NCBI GenBank assembly: GCA_013178015.1
Contig: JABLXR010000024.1
Coordinates: 25,284 to 89,283, forward strand
Reading direction: 5' to 3'
Origin: Anaerolineae bacterium
GTDB taxonomy: Bacteria > Chloroflexota > Anaerolineae > DRVO01
DNA length: 64,000 nt
In this document: positions 44,818 to 54,362 of the stretch, one piece after another
How the letters are laid out: the number at the start of each line of letters is the position of its first letter
Numbering within the stretch: position 1 is the first letter of the stretch
The notes under the pieces: generated by a model
What the model saw: only the letters and a program-made list of their open reading frames with translations
Database searches by the model: none
Told to the model about the DNA's origin: nothing
Position numbers and translations under genes: made by a program

Positions 44818-45837
44818 TCAGAAAGCTCGTTCCCGATCCACCACGTTCAGCAGCGGCCCGCCGGCCAGGTACCGGCGCACGTTCTCGGCGAACAGGTCCA
44901 TGAGCCGATCGTAGTAGGCCGGGCTAAGCCAGGAGATGTGGGGGGTCAGGATCAGGTTCTCCCGATCCCATAGGGGGCTGTTCCCGGGTAGCGGCTCCAC
45001 TTCGGTCACATCCAGGGCAGCACCGGCGATCCACCCCTCCCGCAGGGCGCGCTCCAGTGCCCTCTCGTTCACCACCGTACCCCGCGACATGTTGACGAAC
45101 ATAGCCTCTGGGCGCATGGCCCGGAACTGGGCCTCCCCCATCATCCGATAGGTCGCTGGCGTGCTGGGCACGGTGACCACTACCACATCGCTCTGCGCCA
45201 GGAGCGACATCAGGTAATCGGGCTCCGCCAGCACATCCGGCAGGGTTCCCTCGGGGTCGCCAGCGCCGGGGAGGACGTAGCCGGTGTCAGCGGGGCGATC
45301 GGCGCCCACCATGGTAGCCACCAGCCTCATCCCGAAGGCCTTGGCCAGCCGACCCACCTCCCGGCCGATGCTCCCGTAGCCCACCACTCCCATAGTCAGG
45401 CCGGCCAGGTCGCCCATGGGATGGCCGAGGGGATCGGTCGGCACCCAGACGTGCTGCTTCTGCCGCTCCCGCAGGTAGGGCAGCCGGTGGCGAAAGGCCA
45501 GGATAGTAGCGAAGGCCCACTCCGCCATCGAGCGCACCTGGATGCCGCTGGCGGTGCAGATGACCACGTCGCTCCGCCAGAGGTCTCCGTCGAGGAGCAA
45601 GTTCACGCCGGCGCTGGCGGTCTGCACCCAGCGGAGGTTGGGCGCAAGAGCGGGGTCGAAGTCGTGATCGCCGCCGATGATGGCGACCTCGGCGTCGCCT
45701 ACATTGGGCCCCACCTCGGAGGGGTGGCGAGCCGTCACCTGGCGAATGACTGCCTGGGGAACCAGGCGGCGGAGCCGGTCCCACTGCACCTCGGTGAAGC
45801 TCATGGAGGAGAAGATGACGGGAGCGCTGCCACCCAT
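44818..45837 (-). CDS. D-isomer-specific 2-hydroxyacid dehydrogenase
   Basis: The 339-aa NAD(P)-dependent enzyme has the nucleotide-binding motif MGVVGYGSIGREVGRLAKAFG and catalytic residues in FVNMSRGTVVNE (Arg), DVTEVEPLPGNSPLW (Glu) and LILTPHISWLSP (His). Family members reduce 2-keto acids or oxidise phosphoglycerate-like substrates; substrate is unknown. Its 3' end is 13 bp from the convergent kinase gene. Upstream on the same strand is an M24 peptidase. ATG 45837 begins MGGSAPVIFSSMSF; the inner ATG at residue 12 is possible. Confidence 0.92.
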   Translation of the reverse strand: MGGSAPVIFSSMSFTEVQWDRLRRLVPQAVIRQVTARHPSEVGPNVGDAEVAIIGGDHDFDPALAPNLRWVQTASAGVNLLLDGDLWRSDVVICTASGIQVRSMAEWAFATILAFRHRLPYLRERQKQHVWVPTDPLGHPMGDLAGLTMGVVGYGSIGREVGRLAKAFGMRLVATMVGADRPADTGYVLPGAGDPEGTLPDVLAEPDYLMSLLAQSDVVVVTVPSTPATYRMMGEAQFRAMRPEAMFVNMSRGTVVNERALERALREGWIAGAALDVTEVEPLPGNSPLWDRENLILTPHISWLSPAYYDRLMDLFAENVRRYLAGGPLLNVVDRERAF

Positions 45838-45958
45838 TGAAGGCCTCCGGTAGCGAAGTGGGCGGCATTATAGCATGGGCCGCGCCGGGCACCCGCACCT
45901 TCCGACCGGCGGAGGGGGCCCCCAACCCGCAGCGGAACCACGCCCCTGTCGGGCCGGC

Positions 45959-47212
45959 CTACACCAGGTGGAAGTCCGTCTGTCGGCCGTCCAGGAAGAT
46001 CGGCCCCTCGCTCGTGAAGGCGGCGTCCTGCTCTAGCATGAAGGTCACCTCCTCCCCGCCCCACTCGGGCACGGGCAGGGTGACGCTTAGCTCCACCGTG
46101 TAGCAGGTGTTCGGGCGCATCACCACGTCGCCCCGCCCGGGGATGGGCCCCTGCTCCCAGGGCAACCCCATCAGGGGGCCCGGCTCGTGGAGGAAGTGAC
46201 CCAGGGAGTGGGAGTAGATCTTGGGCCGGCTCAGCACCTCAGCGCGGGCTCGTTCCAGGGCCCGAGCGTGGATCTCGTTGCCGCTCAGGCCCTCCTCCCA
46301 GGAGGAGACGAAGATCTCCTGCAGCCGGTTGGCTTCGCTCATACCCGCCCTCAACCCCTCGGGCGGCTGCCACTCGCCCGGACGCAGGACGTAGGCCAGC
46401 TCCTGGTGGTCGGTGGTCAGGCGCAGGTACTGGAGGCCCACGTCACAGTGGAGCAGGTCGCCCGGCCGGATGGCCTGGTCTTCTTCGCCCCATCGCTCCC
46501 GGTCCTGCGGACTGCGAAAGAAGCGGAAGTGAGGGCTGAAGGAGACGTCCAGCCCCAGGCCCCGCACCCGCTCCCAGTAGTGCCAGCGCAGGTCCTCGCC
46601 GGTGGTCATGCCGGGGGTGATGACGCGGCGGGAGAAGCACTCGGCGATAAGGGCGTGGGCGATGGCGCACGCCTGGGAGTACAGGTCCAATTCCTCCCGA
46701 GTGCGGGTCTCCAGCCAACGGATGCAGGCCGTCTCCGCCGAGACCAGGCGGGAGGAGAGGTCCGGCCCCAGCGTCTCCACCAGCTTGCGCTCCAGGCTGG
46801 CGGTCAGGCCATCGGCGGCCCAGATGACGTCGGAGCGGTTGACCCCGATGCGTCCGGGATTCCGCTCGGCGATGACCCGGCGCAGGGCCTGCCACTGGTC
46901 CTCGCCCGAGTCGCGCCGCCAGGCGGTGTCCATGAGGCCCCGCATGTCGGTCAGGGAGAGGTTGAGCCGCTCGATGCCCGCCTCGCCCCCGCGGTCGTGG
47001 AAGACCACCACCTGGAGGATGGGGGTCCAGGACTGCCAGGGGATCATGGTGCGCAGGACGGGGTCGAGGTTGTCCTCGTGGCAGAGGATGAGCCACATAT
47101 CCAGCCCGGCCTCGCGCATGGCCATGGGCAGCACCGTCTCGAAGCGGCGTCGCAGGACGTCGTTGGTGACGGCGGCCTGCTGGCGCAGACTCAGAATCGC
47201 CGGCTCGACCAT
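45959..47212 (-). CDS. M24-family metallopeptidase (Xaa-Pro aminopeptidase-like)
   Basis: From ATG 47210-47212 the protein is 417 aa. The N-terminal creatinase-like domain (WLILCHEDNLDPVLR) is followed by the pita-bread fold with metal ligands in LLHCDVGLQYLRLTTDHQ (two Asp), HSLGHFLHEPG (His), CYTVELSV (Glu) and VTFMLEQDAAFT (Glu). M24 proteins cleave Xaa-Pro bonds or act as non-peptidase C-N hydrolases. The longer frame to 47341 is a shadow of the kinase gene. It lies 31 bp after the hybrid kinase on the same strand. Confidence 0.9.
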   Translation of the reverse strand: MVEPAILSLRQQAAVTNDVLRRRFETVLPMAMREAGLDMWLILCHEDNLDPVLRTMIPWQSWTPILQVVVFHDRGGEAGIERLNLSLTDMRGLMDTAWRRDSGEDQWQALRRVIAERNPGRIGVNRSDVIWAADGLTASLERKLVETLGPDLSSRLVSAETACIRWLETRTREELDLYSQACAIAHALIAECFSRRVITPGMTTGEDLRWHYWERVRGLGLDVSFSPHFRFFRSPQDRERWGEEDQAIRPGDLLHCDVGLQYLRLTTDHQELAYVLRPGEWQPPEGLRAGMSEANRLQEIFVSSWEEGLSGNEIHARALERARAEVLSRPKIYSHSLGHFLHEPGPLMGLPWEQGPIPGRGDVVMRPNTCYTVELSVTLPVPEWGGEEVTFMLEQDAAFTSEGPIFLDGRQTDFHLV

Positions 47213-47243
47213 ACTCAAGGCCCCTCCCTCAGCAAGTTCCCCC

Positions 47244-50200
47244 TCAGCCCCGCGCGTCCAGCACCTCGCGCGCCTTGCGCGCCAGCGCCGCCACCGTGAA
47301 GGGCTTCTGCAGGAAGGCAGTCCCATCCTCCAGAATGCCACCGCGGACGATGGCGCTGTCGGTGTAACCCGAGACGTAGAGCACGGATACCTCCGGCCTG
47401 GCGGCCCTCAGGTTGTCGGCGAGCTCCTTGCCCCCCATCTGAGGCATGACCACGTCCGTCACCAGCAGGTGTATGGGCCCCGCATGTTCCTGCGCCACCC
47501 GGATCGCCTCCCGCCCATCGGCCGCCTCCAGCACCCGGTAGCCCTGACCGCTCAGCGCCCGGGCCACCACTTTGCGCACCAGCGCTTCGTCCTCCACGAT
47601 CAGCACCGTCTCGTGACCGGCGGGGAGGAAACCGGCCTCATCTCGCCGCGGTAACCGCTCGGCGGCCTCAGCCACGCGAGGCAGATATACTCTGACGGTG
47701 GTGCCAACCCCGACCTCGCTGTAGATCGACACCGCGCCTCGATGCTGACGCACGATCCCGTAGACGGTGGCCAGGCCCAGTCCGGTCCCTTTGTCGGGCC
47801 CTTTGGTGGTGTAGAAGGGCTCGAAGAGGTGCGCCTTCACCTCGTCGGACATTCCGGTGCCCGTATCGGTCACCGAAAGCTGCACATACTCCCCAGGGTC
47901 CAGGTCCACGTACCGTCGCGCGTAGTTGGAGTCTAGGCTGATGGGCGTGACCTCGATGGCCAGGCGCCCTCCCTCGGGCATGGCCTCGCCTGCGTTCACC
48001 ACCAGGTTGACGAGCACCTGCTCTATCTGGACCGGGTCGACGCGGACCACACAGGGCTCAGGCGCAGGGACGGTGATCAGTTCGATATCCTCCCCGATGA
48101 GCCGACGCAGCATCTTGTGGGTATGCAGCACCAACTCGCTCAGGTCCACCAGCCGCGGCTCAATGATCTGCCGACGGGAGAAGGCCAGCAGCTGTCGGGT
48201 CAGGCCGGCGGCCCTGTCGGCCGCGCGCAACACCTCGCTCAGGTCGTCGCGGGTGGGGTCTCCTGCCGGCAGCCCCTCGAGGGCGAACTGGGCGTGGCCG
48301 GTGATGGCGGTCAGCAGGTTGTTGAAGTCGTGGGCGATCCCACCCGCTAGTCGCCCGATAGTCTCCATCTTCTGCGACTGAAGCAATTGCTCCTCCAGCC
48401 GCTTCCGCTCGGTTATGTCATGTCCTGTGGTAAGCACTCCCACTGCATTGCCCTGGGCATCGGTAAGGCGCCCGCCGTGCCACTCCACCAGGCGCTCTCT
48501 GCCCTCCGCCGAGAGCACCGGGTTCACATAACCGTGAACGCTGCCCGTCTCAAGCACCAGCCCAATCTGCTCCCGGACTGCCTCTCGCTCCCGCTCCGGC
48601 ACGAAGAGCGCCGCCCACTCCTGGCCCTTGGCCCGTTCCAGCGGGCAACCGGTCAGGGCCTCGGTGTAGGAGTTGTAGGAGACTACACGCCCCTCGGGAT
48701 CGAGCACCAGGACGATGGCCTGGGCGGTGCTGAGCAAGCTCTGGGCGAAGTCTCGCTCCTGCCGCACCGCCTCCTCCGCCTCTTTGCGCTGGAGAGCCAG
48801 AGCGACCTGGCTGGAGACGAACTCGAGTATGTCGCGCTCCCGCTCGGAGTAGGTGACGGACGCATCGTAGCTCTGCACCGCCAGCACACCCAGGGGTGGA
48901 CCGCCCTGGCTACGTAAGGGAAGCCCCAGGTAGCTCTCCGGAATGCCAGTCGTGGCTCTGATCTCTCCTCGGGCGTTCAGTTCGTGTATCCGCTCCCGAT
49001 CCGCCAGCAGGGTCCGGCCGGTGCGCAGAATGTACTCGGTCACCCCCCGATGGCCCCGGCGGGGCGCCTGCGGCGGGCCCTCCTGTTCGTCCACGAAGTA
49101 GGGGAAGCTGACCGAGTCCGATCCCGGGTCATACAGAGCCACGTACAGGTTCAGGGCCGGCATGAGCTGCCGGATGGTCTCGTGGATGGAGGCGCATAGC
49201 TCCTCCACCGTCCCGCAGGTCAGGGCAGCCTGCGAGATGGCATACATGGCTTCCTGGGTCTGCCGAGCCCGCTTGCGCTCGGTGATATCGGTGAGAAAGC
49301 CTTCCAGCACGGACTGGTCGCCATCGGACCAGGCCAGCCGCCCCCGCTCCCACACCCACTTCTCCTGGCCATCCCGAGCGATGATGCGGTACTCCAGCTG
49401 GAAAGTACCATCCGCTGCCAGCCCCGCATCCACCTGGCGCCGCACTTCTTCGCGATCGTCGGGGTGGATGAGGTCGGCGTAGGCGATGGTCCAGTTGGCC
49501 ACCAGCTCCTCGGGGGCGTAGCCGGTCAGCCGGCGGCTCCCCTCGCTCAGGTAGATCATGGTCCAGTGGGGGTCGTTGGCACAGCGGTACACCGCTCCCG
49601 GCAGGTTCCCCATCAGGGTGGAGAGAAAGCGCTCTGATTCCTGGAGCGCCGTGGCCACCCGCCTGGCCTCGGTTATGTCGCGGGCGCTGCTGAGGACCGT
49701 AGTTACCTCGCCCTCCGGCCCGAACTCCGGCACCAAACGCAGGTCCAGGTAGACGGGCCCGTCCACCCCGCGCAACTCCAAGTGCTCCAAGTGAGGCCGC
49801 CCTGTCTGGAACACTTGCTCGATGGCCTCTTCCCATTGGGAGCACAGCTCCGGCGGGTACCCTGTCTCGCCCAGTGTTCTGCCGACCACCTCCTCCGGCG
49901 CCATCCCGGTGAGGGTGGCGATGGCCGGGTTGGCGTACAAGTGCCGCAGCTGCCGGTCGAAGCGGGTGATGACGTCGGTCGAGTGCTCAGTGAGAGCCCG
50001 AAACTGGGCCTCGCTGTCGCGCAGCGCGGCCTCGGCGCGGCGGCGTTCCTCTATCTCCCGTCGGAGCTGCTCGTGAGCATGGGCGTTCTTCACTGCGGTG
50101 GCGGCATAGGTGGCGAAGGTCTCCGCCAGCGTCAGGTCCTCTTCGCCGAAGGGCGTGCCCGGCCGGCTGAGGCACATGGCGCCCAGCACTTCATCGTCTA

Positions 50201-51443
50201 CCACGAAGGGGACGGCGATAATCCGTTCTTCCGTGTCCTCCGGCGTGCCCTCGATGTACTGCCCCAAAGGGCTGTCGTAGGCGTCGTTGAACACCACGCC
50301 CCGCCTGAGCCTGACCGCCTGGCCAGTGAAGCTTCGCCCCACATCCAGCGGAGTAGCCAGGATCTCCTTCTCGTAGGGGGGCTCGATGGCCACCATGGGT
50401 CGGAGCACTTCCCCCCCGGGCTCCAGCAAGTAGATGGCGCTGCCCGCTGCCTCTAGGAGCTCCCTCGCCTCTTCGGCAATGCGCCGCAGGATCACGTCGA
50501 GGTCCAGGCTGCCAGTGAGGTACCGGGCGGTTTCCAGGAGCCGGGTCTGCTGCCGGGCCCTCTTCCGCAGGGCTTCCTCTGCCGCTCGAGCTTCGGTCAC
50601 GTCGCGCGTGATGCTGCCCACGAGGAGCTTGCTCTCCGTCTGCATGGGGAAGACGCGTGTCTGCACTATCGCCCGACTGCCATCCGGGCGCTGAATGGTG
50701 TGCTCCCACAGAGTGTCCTGCCATCTGGACGGGTCGCCCGCCAAGAAGCCCTCCACTAGCTGGCGGATCTGGGTCGCGGTTTCGGGAGTACGTCTCTCTG
50801 GGGGAGTGGCAGCCGCCTGCAGCTCCGCCAGTTTGGCGCCCAGGGCCTGCTCGCGAGGAATGCCCAGTATGCGCTCGGCCCCCAGACTCCAGTTCACCAC
50901 TATGCCCTTATCATCGGTCATCACGATGGCGTCGTAGGATTGCTCGGCGAGGGCGCGGTACCTAGCCTCGCTCATGTCCAGAGCCGCCCTGGCCTCCTCA
51001 AGCTCGGACACGTCCGCTACCACCGACAGCACGACGCGCTGCCCGTCGTCCAGGACGATGAGCTGATGCTCCGGTCGAGCCAAGATGCGGCTTCCGTCCT
51101 TGCGTATGCGCGGCGTCTTCACCGGTTCGACAGCCTGGCCGGAGAAGCGCCGGGCATACCGGGCAACCGACTGCTCGTGTCCCTCCGGGGGCACCAGCAT
51201 CAGGTAGGACCGCCCCAGAAGCTCCTCCCGCTCGTACCCGTAGGTGCGGCAGTAGCCGTCGCTTACCGCCAGGTAGCGGCCCTCAGCGTCCGTCAGGCAA
51301 GCGTTCATCGGCAGTCCGCTCACCACCTTGCTGAGGCTGTCCAGGGTCAAGCCAGGGATGGCCCGAACTTGCGGCAGGGAGGGACCGCGCCGCGCCGTCG
51401 AGCCGGCGCTCTCGGGGCCGTCGCCCGTGTTCGCTTCGCGCAC
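47244..51443 (-). CDS. Large soluble PAS/GAF hybrid histidine kinase
   Basis: From GTG 51441-51443, with GGGAGGTG six nt upstream, the protein is 1399 aa with no membrane segment. Approximate order: PAS (35-150), PAS (160-285), GAF (300-465), PAS (480-600), PAS (605-730), GAF (735-895), PAS (900-1030), NtrB-type HisKA with GGIAHDFNNLL (His1038), HATPase_c (NLVVNAGEAM, DTGTGM, GTGLGLATVYG) and a C-terminal receiver (VLIVEDE, LLVTDVVMPQ, LQKPF). It would integrate several cytosolic cues; haem, flavin or other ligands cannot be read. No output regulator is adjacent, so it likely signals through phosphorelay. Confidence 0.93.
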   Translation of the reverse strand: MREANTGDGPESAGSTARRGPSLPQVRAIPGLTLDSLSKVVSGLPMNACLTDAEGRYLAVSDGYCRTYGYEREELLGRSYLMLVPPEGHEQSVARYARRFSGQAVEPVKTPRIRKDGSRILARPEHQLIVLDDGQRVVLSVVADVSELEEARAALDMSEARYRALAEQSYDAIVMTDDKGIVVNWSLGAERILGIPREQALGAKLAELQAAATPPERRTPETATQIRQLVEGFLAGDPSRWQDTLWEHTIQRPDGSRAIVQTRVFPMQTESKLLVGSITRDVTEARAAEEALRKRARQQTRLLETARYLTGSLDLDVILRRIAEEARELLEAAGSAIYLLEPGGEVLRPMVAIEPPYEKEILATPLDVGRSFTGQAVRLRRGVVFNDAYDSPLGQYIEGTPEDTEERIIAVPFVVDDEVLGAMCLSRPGTPFGEEDLTLAETFATYAATAVKNAHAHEQLRREIEERRRAEAALRDSEAQFRALTEHSTDVITRFDRQLRHLYANPAIATLTGMAPEEVVGRTLGETGYPPELCSQWEEAIEQVFQTGRPHLEHLELRGVDGPVYLDLRLVPEFGPEGEVTTVLSSARDITEARRVATALQESERFLSTLMGNLPGAVYRCANDPHWTMIYLSEGSRRLTGYAPEELVANWTIAYADLIHPDDREEVRRQVDAGLAADGTFQLEYRIIARDGQEKWVWERGRLAWSDGDQSVLEGFLTDITERKRARQTQEAMYAISQAALTCGTVEELCASIHETIRQLMPALNLYVALYDPGSDSVSFPYFVDEQEGPPQAPRRGHRGVTEYILRTGRTLLADRERIHELNARGEIRATTGIPESYLGLPLRSQGGPPLGVLAVQSYDASVTYSERERDILEFVSSQVALALQRKEAEEAVRQERDFAQSLLSTAQAIVLVLDPEGRVVSYNSYTEALTGCPLERAKGQEWAALFVPEREREAVREQIGLVLETGSVHGYVNPVLSAEGRERLVEWHGGRLTDAQGNAVGVLTTGHDITERKRLEEQLLQSQKMETIGRLAGGIAHDFNNLLTAITGHAQFALEGLPAGDPTRDDLSEVLRAADRAAGLTRQLLAFSRRQIIEPRLVDLSELVLHTHKMLRRLIGEDIELITVPAPEPCVVRVDPVQIEQVLVNLVVNAGEAMPEGGRLAIEVTPISLDSNYARRYVDLDPGEYVQLSVTDTGTGMSDEVKAHLFEPFYTTKGPDKGTGLGLATVYGIVRQHRGAVSIYSEVGVGTTVRVYLPRVAEAAERLPRRDEAGFLPAGHETVLIVEDEALVRKVVARALSGQGYRVLEAADGREAIRVAQEHAGPIHLLVTDVVMPQMGGKELADNLRAARPEVSVLYVSGYTDSAIVRGGILEDGTAFLQKPFTVAALARKAREVLDARG

Positions 51444-51545
51444 TTCACACCTCCCGCTGAAGCAGACAACAGGAGGCGGGTCAAGGCTGTAGGGCGTAGA
51501 TTGCACGGAGATTGCCTGCGCTGCTCGCTCCGGGCCCTCCACCTC

Positions 51546-51594
51546 GCCCCCTATCCCCTGTTCCCTGCAACCTGTAACCTACCCCCTGTGACCT
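51546..51594. repeat. Single-arm heptamer array (site G)
   Basis: Units on the minus strand are AGGTCAC, AGGGGGT, AGGTTAC, AGGTTGC, AGGGAAC and AGGGGAT. The minus-strand stop for the frameshifted UroD-like gene (51551-51553) lies inside it. No inverted partner arm is present nearby, unlike sites A and F. Confidence 0.88.
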
Positions 51595-51766
51595 CCTGGA
51601 ACAGCGCCAGGAGGTTCTCCACCGGCACTCCGGCCTGGATGTTGTGCACGGCGGCGAACACGAAACCTCCCCCAGGAGAGAAGGTCTCTATCCGCTCCCG
51701 CACCTCCCGACGCACCTCCTCCGCGGTGCCAAAGGGCAGAGTGTGCTGGGTGTCTACCCCACCCCC
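51551..51766 (-). pseudogene. 3' part of the frameshifted UroD-like gene
   Basis: After the frameshift, this frame continues GGVDTQHTLPFGTAEEV, then GGGFVFAAVHNIQAGVPVEN, and ends within repeat site G. It matches the C-terminus of the intact paralogue at 32076-33230 (GGVDTQGVLPHGTPEEV). It has no start of its own. Restoring one G in the run at 51762-51767 joins it to the upstream part. Confidence 0.82.
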
Positions 51767-52833
51767 CAAAACACTACCTCCTTCCCATAGCACCGCTTGA
51801 GCTCCCCCGGGTCCATCTCCGCCGCCGAACACTGCACCGGATTCAAAATGTCGAACCCCGCCCGAATGAAGTCCGGCAGCAAAGCCCTCACCGAGCCGCA
51901 GGTGTGGATGAAGGTCTTCCAATTGGTGTGCTCATGCACCCAATCGTTGACCGCCCGGTGGAAGGGGTAGAACAGATCCCGGTAGGACTGGGGGGAGATG
52001 AAAGGACCTTGCTGAGCCCCAAAGTCGGTGCCGGTGACGAAGATGACATCCACCTTCTCCCCCACCCGCCGGTGCAGGCGCTCCAGGTTGGCCAGGGCGA
52101 TCTCGCACTGACGTTCGAAGACGCGGTAGACGTAGTCACGGCGAGTGACGGTGCTCATGTACCACTCGGCCACGTCCCGGATGCCCTTGGGGTGTTTGAG
52201 CCAAGGGGCAGGCACTAGGGCAATGTCCCCGAACCCGGTGCCCCCAAAGTTGGCCACGATGCCCCGTCCGCTCTCGTAGTAGAGTCGGTCTGCCTCCCGC
52301 CCGTAGTAGTCGAGATCGGCCTCGCTGATGGGCCCGAACTCCTCCAGATTGTCCTCCGGGTCGAGCCGGTCCTCGTCTAGGGGGTCCTGACGGGGGACGC
52401 TGTCGAAGTAGAACCCATCCTTGGGCATGCGCCCGCTCGGCGGGACACTCTTGTCGCCCTCGGGATACTGGTAGATGCTGCCGTCGGGCTCGGGGTCGGT
52501 GTTGAAGGCGCCCGGCACCAGGACGGGGGTGCCGTCGAAGAGACGCCACTCCTTCCAGTTCTCGCTAGGGAAGCCGAACATGGTCCGAGGCGAGACCAGG
52601 CCTACCACGTCCACTCCCAGCGCCTCCTGCAAGTCAGGCGCTACCTCGCCCAGCATCTGGTAAGGCTCGGTCACCTTGACCGGAGTGCCAGGGGGATCGA
52701 GCCTCAGGGCCTGGCGCAGTCGGTAGGCGCTGCTGACGTGAATGCCGGTGACGGCGCTGGCACCCAGGTCCAGGGGGACGCGGTCAGGCTGCTGGTGAGC
52801 CAGGCAGAGGCGGAGACGCTCTCGGGAAGTCAT
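51754..52833 (-). CDS. Uroporphyrinogen decarboxylase-like protein, truncated by a frameshift
   Basis: From ATG 52831-52833 the frame gives 359 aa, with MTSRERLRLCLAHQQPDRVP, FIHTCGSVRALLPDFIRAG and GELKRCYGKEVVFWGVG before a TAG. In the paralogue the last motif is FWGGGVDTQ. The minus strand reads TTTT, six G, T, four G: one extra G restores FWGGGVDTQ. The homopolymer suggests sequencing error or slippage. The full protein would be about 425 aa, longer than the paralogue because of an insert around residues 115-185. The product class is UroD/MtaA-like, substrate unknown. Confidence 0.8.
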   Translation of the reverse strand: MTSRERLRLCLAHQQPDRVPLDLGASAVTGIHVSSAYRLRQALRLDPPGTPVKVTEPYQMLGEVAPDLQEALGVDVVGLVSPRTMFGFPSENWKEWRLFDGTPVLVPGAFNTDPEPDGSIYQYPEGDKSVPPSGRMPKDGFYFDSVPRQDPLDEDRLDPEDNLEEFGPISEADLDYYGREADRLYYESGRGIVANFGGTGFGDIALVPAPWLKHPKGIRDVAEWYMSTVTRRDYVYRVFERQCEIALANLERLHRRVGEKVDVIFVTGTDFGAQQGPFISPQSYRDLFYPFHRAVNDWVHEHTNWKTFIHTCGSVRALLPDFIRAGFDILNPVQCSAAEMDPGELKRCYGKEVVFWGVG

Positions 52834-53191
52834 GGAACCTCCTCCTGACGGGGCAAGCTCGCGGGACCGCTGAGCGACGGATATGGATGAGCATGCCCCT
52901 ACATTAATCGGCCAAAGACCCTTAAGCTTTAGCCGCTGTCTACCCAGAGGCAATCTGCAAGGCGTGACTTCTCTCACCCCCGGGAAAGAGGCAGGCGGGA
53001 GTGCCTGTGGCCTGCACCTCAGTCAAGGCCCTTTGCCAGCCGTCGGGCGCGGCTGGCTTCTTAGCGGGATGAGGACAGTGTTTGGAGCTAGAGCCGGGGT
53101 GTCAAGCTCATAGTCTACGTGCGGGCAGCACCGAGGACGGCGTCGAAGAGGTCGCCCTCGGCCCAGCCCAGTCATCGGGCGCCCCCGACGA
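52834..53191. other. 358-bp intergenic region with a stem-loop
   Basis: GCCAGCCG (53035-53042) pairs with CGGCTGGC (53050-53057), an 8-bp stem with a 7-nt loop, followed on the plus strand by TTCTT. It lies 135 nt downstream of the permease stop on the minus strand and is probably a 3' structure. No gene was recognised. Confidence 0.4.
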
Positions 53192-54349
53192 TCACCGCGA
53201 ATAGGGATCGGCCGCGTCCCTCAGGCCATCGCCCACGAAGTTGAATGCCAGAACCGCCAATACTACCGTCAGCCCCGGGAGGAGCAGCCAGGGTGAGGTG
53301 GCCACGGCGCGCAGGTTCTGGGCCTCCTGTAGCAAGACGCCCCAGCTTATGACCGGAGGTCGCAGCCCCAGGCCCAGGAAGCTGAGCGAGGTCTCGGCCA
53401 GGATCATGCCCGGGATAGACAGGGTCAGGGAGGCGATGATGTGGCTCAGGAATGAGGGCACCATGTGGCGCACGATAATGCGGAACTCGCTGGCGCCGGC
53501 CAGGGCAGCCGCCATCACAAAGTCCTCTTCCCTGAGGGAGAGAAACCGCCCGCGGACCACTCGGGCCATCCCTGTCCAGCCCACCAACGACAGAATGATG
53601 GTGATGGCGAAGTACACGCGGAGGGGGGACCACTCCTTGGGCACGGCAGCGGAGAGGGCCATCCACAGGGGAATGGTGGGGATGGAGCGAATGAACTCGA
53701 TGATGCGCTGGATGATGACGTCTATCGTGCCCCCGTAGAACCCCGAAACTCCGCCGATCAGGATGCCTAACACCAAACTGATAGCTACGCCTGCCAGGCC
53801 CACTGACATAGAAATGCGGGTGCCGTACACGATGCGGCTGAACATGTCCCGACCCAGCCGGTCGGCACCGATGGCGAAGTACAGGACGTCTGGATCATCC
53901 ACCCCGAACAGGTGCCTGTCAGTCTCGAAGATGCCCCAGAGCCGGTAGGGAGTGCCCTTCACCAGGAAGCGTATGGGGTTGATGGACTCATAGTCGGTGG
54001 TGAACACCATCTTCATGGTGCGCTGGTCGCGTTCCTGGGTGAGCCCATAGACAAAGGGACGGAGGTGGAAGTTGCCGTCGTGATCCACGAACCGGATGGG
54101 CATGGGCGGGGCGTAAGTAAAGCGGACGTCGTACTTGTTGGGGTCGTAGGGTGCCAGGAACTCGGCGAAGATCCCCACTCCATACAGAACGATCAGGAGA
54201 ACCGAGGCCACGATGGCAGCCCTGTGCTTGCGGAATCGCCACCACATGAGCTGCCACTGGGAAGCGACGAAGATCCGTTCCCCTTCTCGAGCAGTGTCCG
54301 TCTCCGCGACCCGCTGCGCGACCGCTACGTGGCTCTCTTCCCCTGCCAT
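53192..54349 (-). CDS. Oligopeptide/dipeptide ABC transporter permease, DppC type
   Basis: The 385-aa permease has a cytosolic N-terminus, one membrane segment (residues 45-65), a large extracytoplasmic insert (about 70-170, longer than in DppC of E. coli), then five segments with GADRLGRDMFSRIVYGTRIS, the ATPase-docking AAALAGASEFRIIVRHMVPS and SWGVLLQEAQN, the DppC signature. It follows the DppB-type gene by 13 bp. No binding protein or OppD/OppF ATPase is in the window, so the transporter is incomplete here. Confidence 0.92.
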   Translation of the reverse strand: MAGEESHVAVAQRVAETDTAREGERIFVASQWQLMWWRFRKHRAAIVASVLLIVLYGVGIFAEFLAPYDPNKYDVRFTYAPPMPIRFVDHDGNFHLRPFVYGLTQERDQRTMKMVFTTDYESINPIRFLVKGTPYRLWGIFETDRHLFGVDDPDVLYFAIGADRLGRDMFSRIVYGTRISMSVGLAGVAISLVLGILIGGVSGFYGGTIDVIIQRIIEFIRSIPTIPLWMALSAAVPKEWSPLRVYFAITIILSLVGWTGMARVVRGRFLSLREEDFVMAAALAGASEFRIIVRHMVPSFLSHIIASLTLSIPGMILAETSLSFLGLGLRPPVISWGVLLQEAQNLRAVATSPWLLLPGLTVVLAVLAFNFVGDGLRDAADPYSR

Positions 54350-54362
54350 TGAGACACTCCCG

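Noticed and set aside
46187..47299. 370-codon plus-strand frame
   Set aside because: Antisense to the M24 peptidase, which has all five metal ligands.
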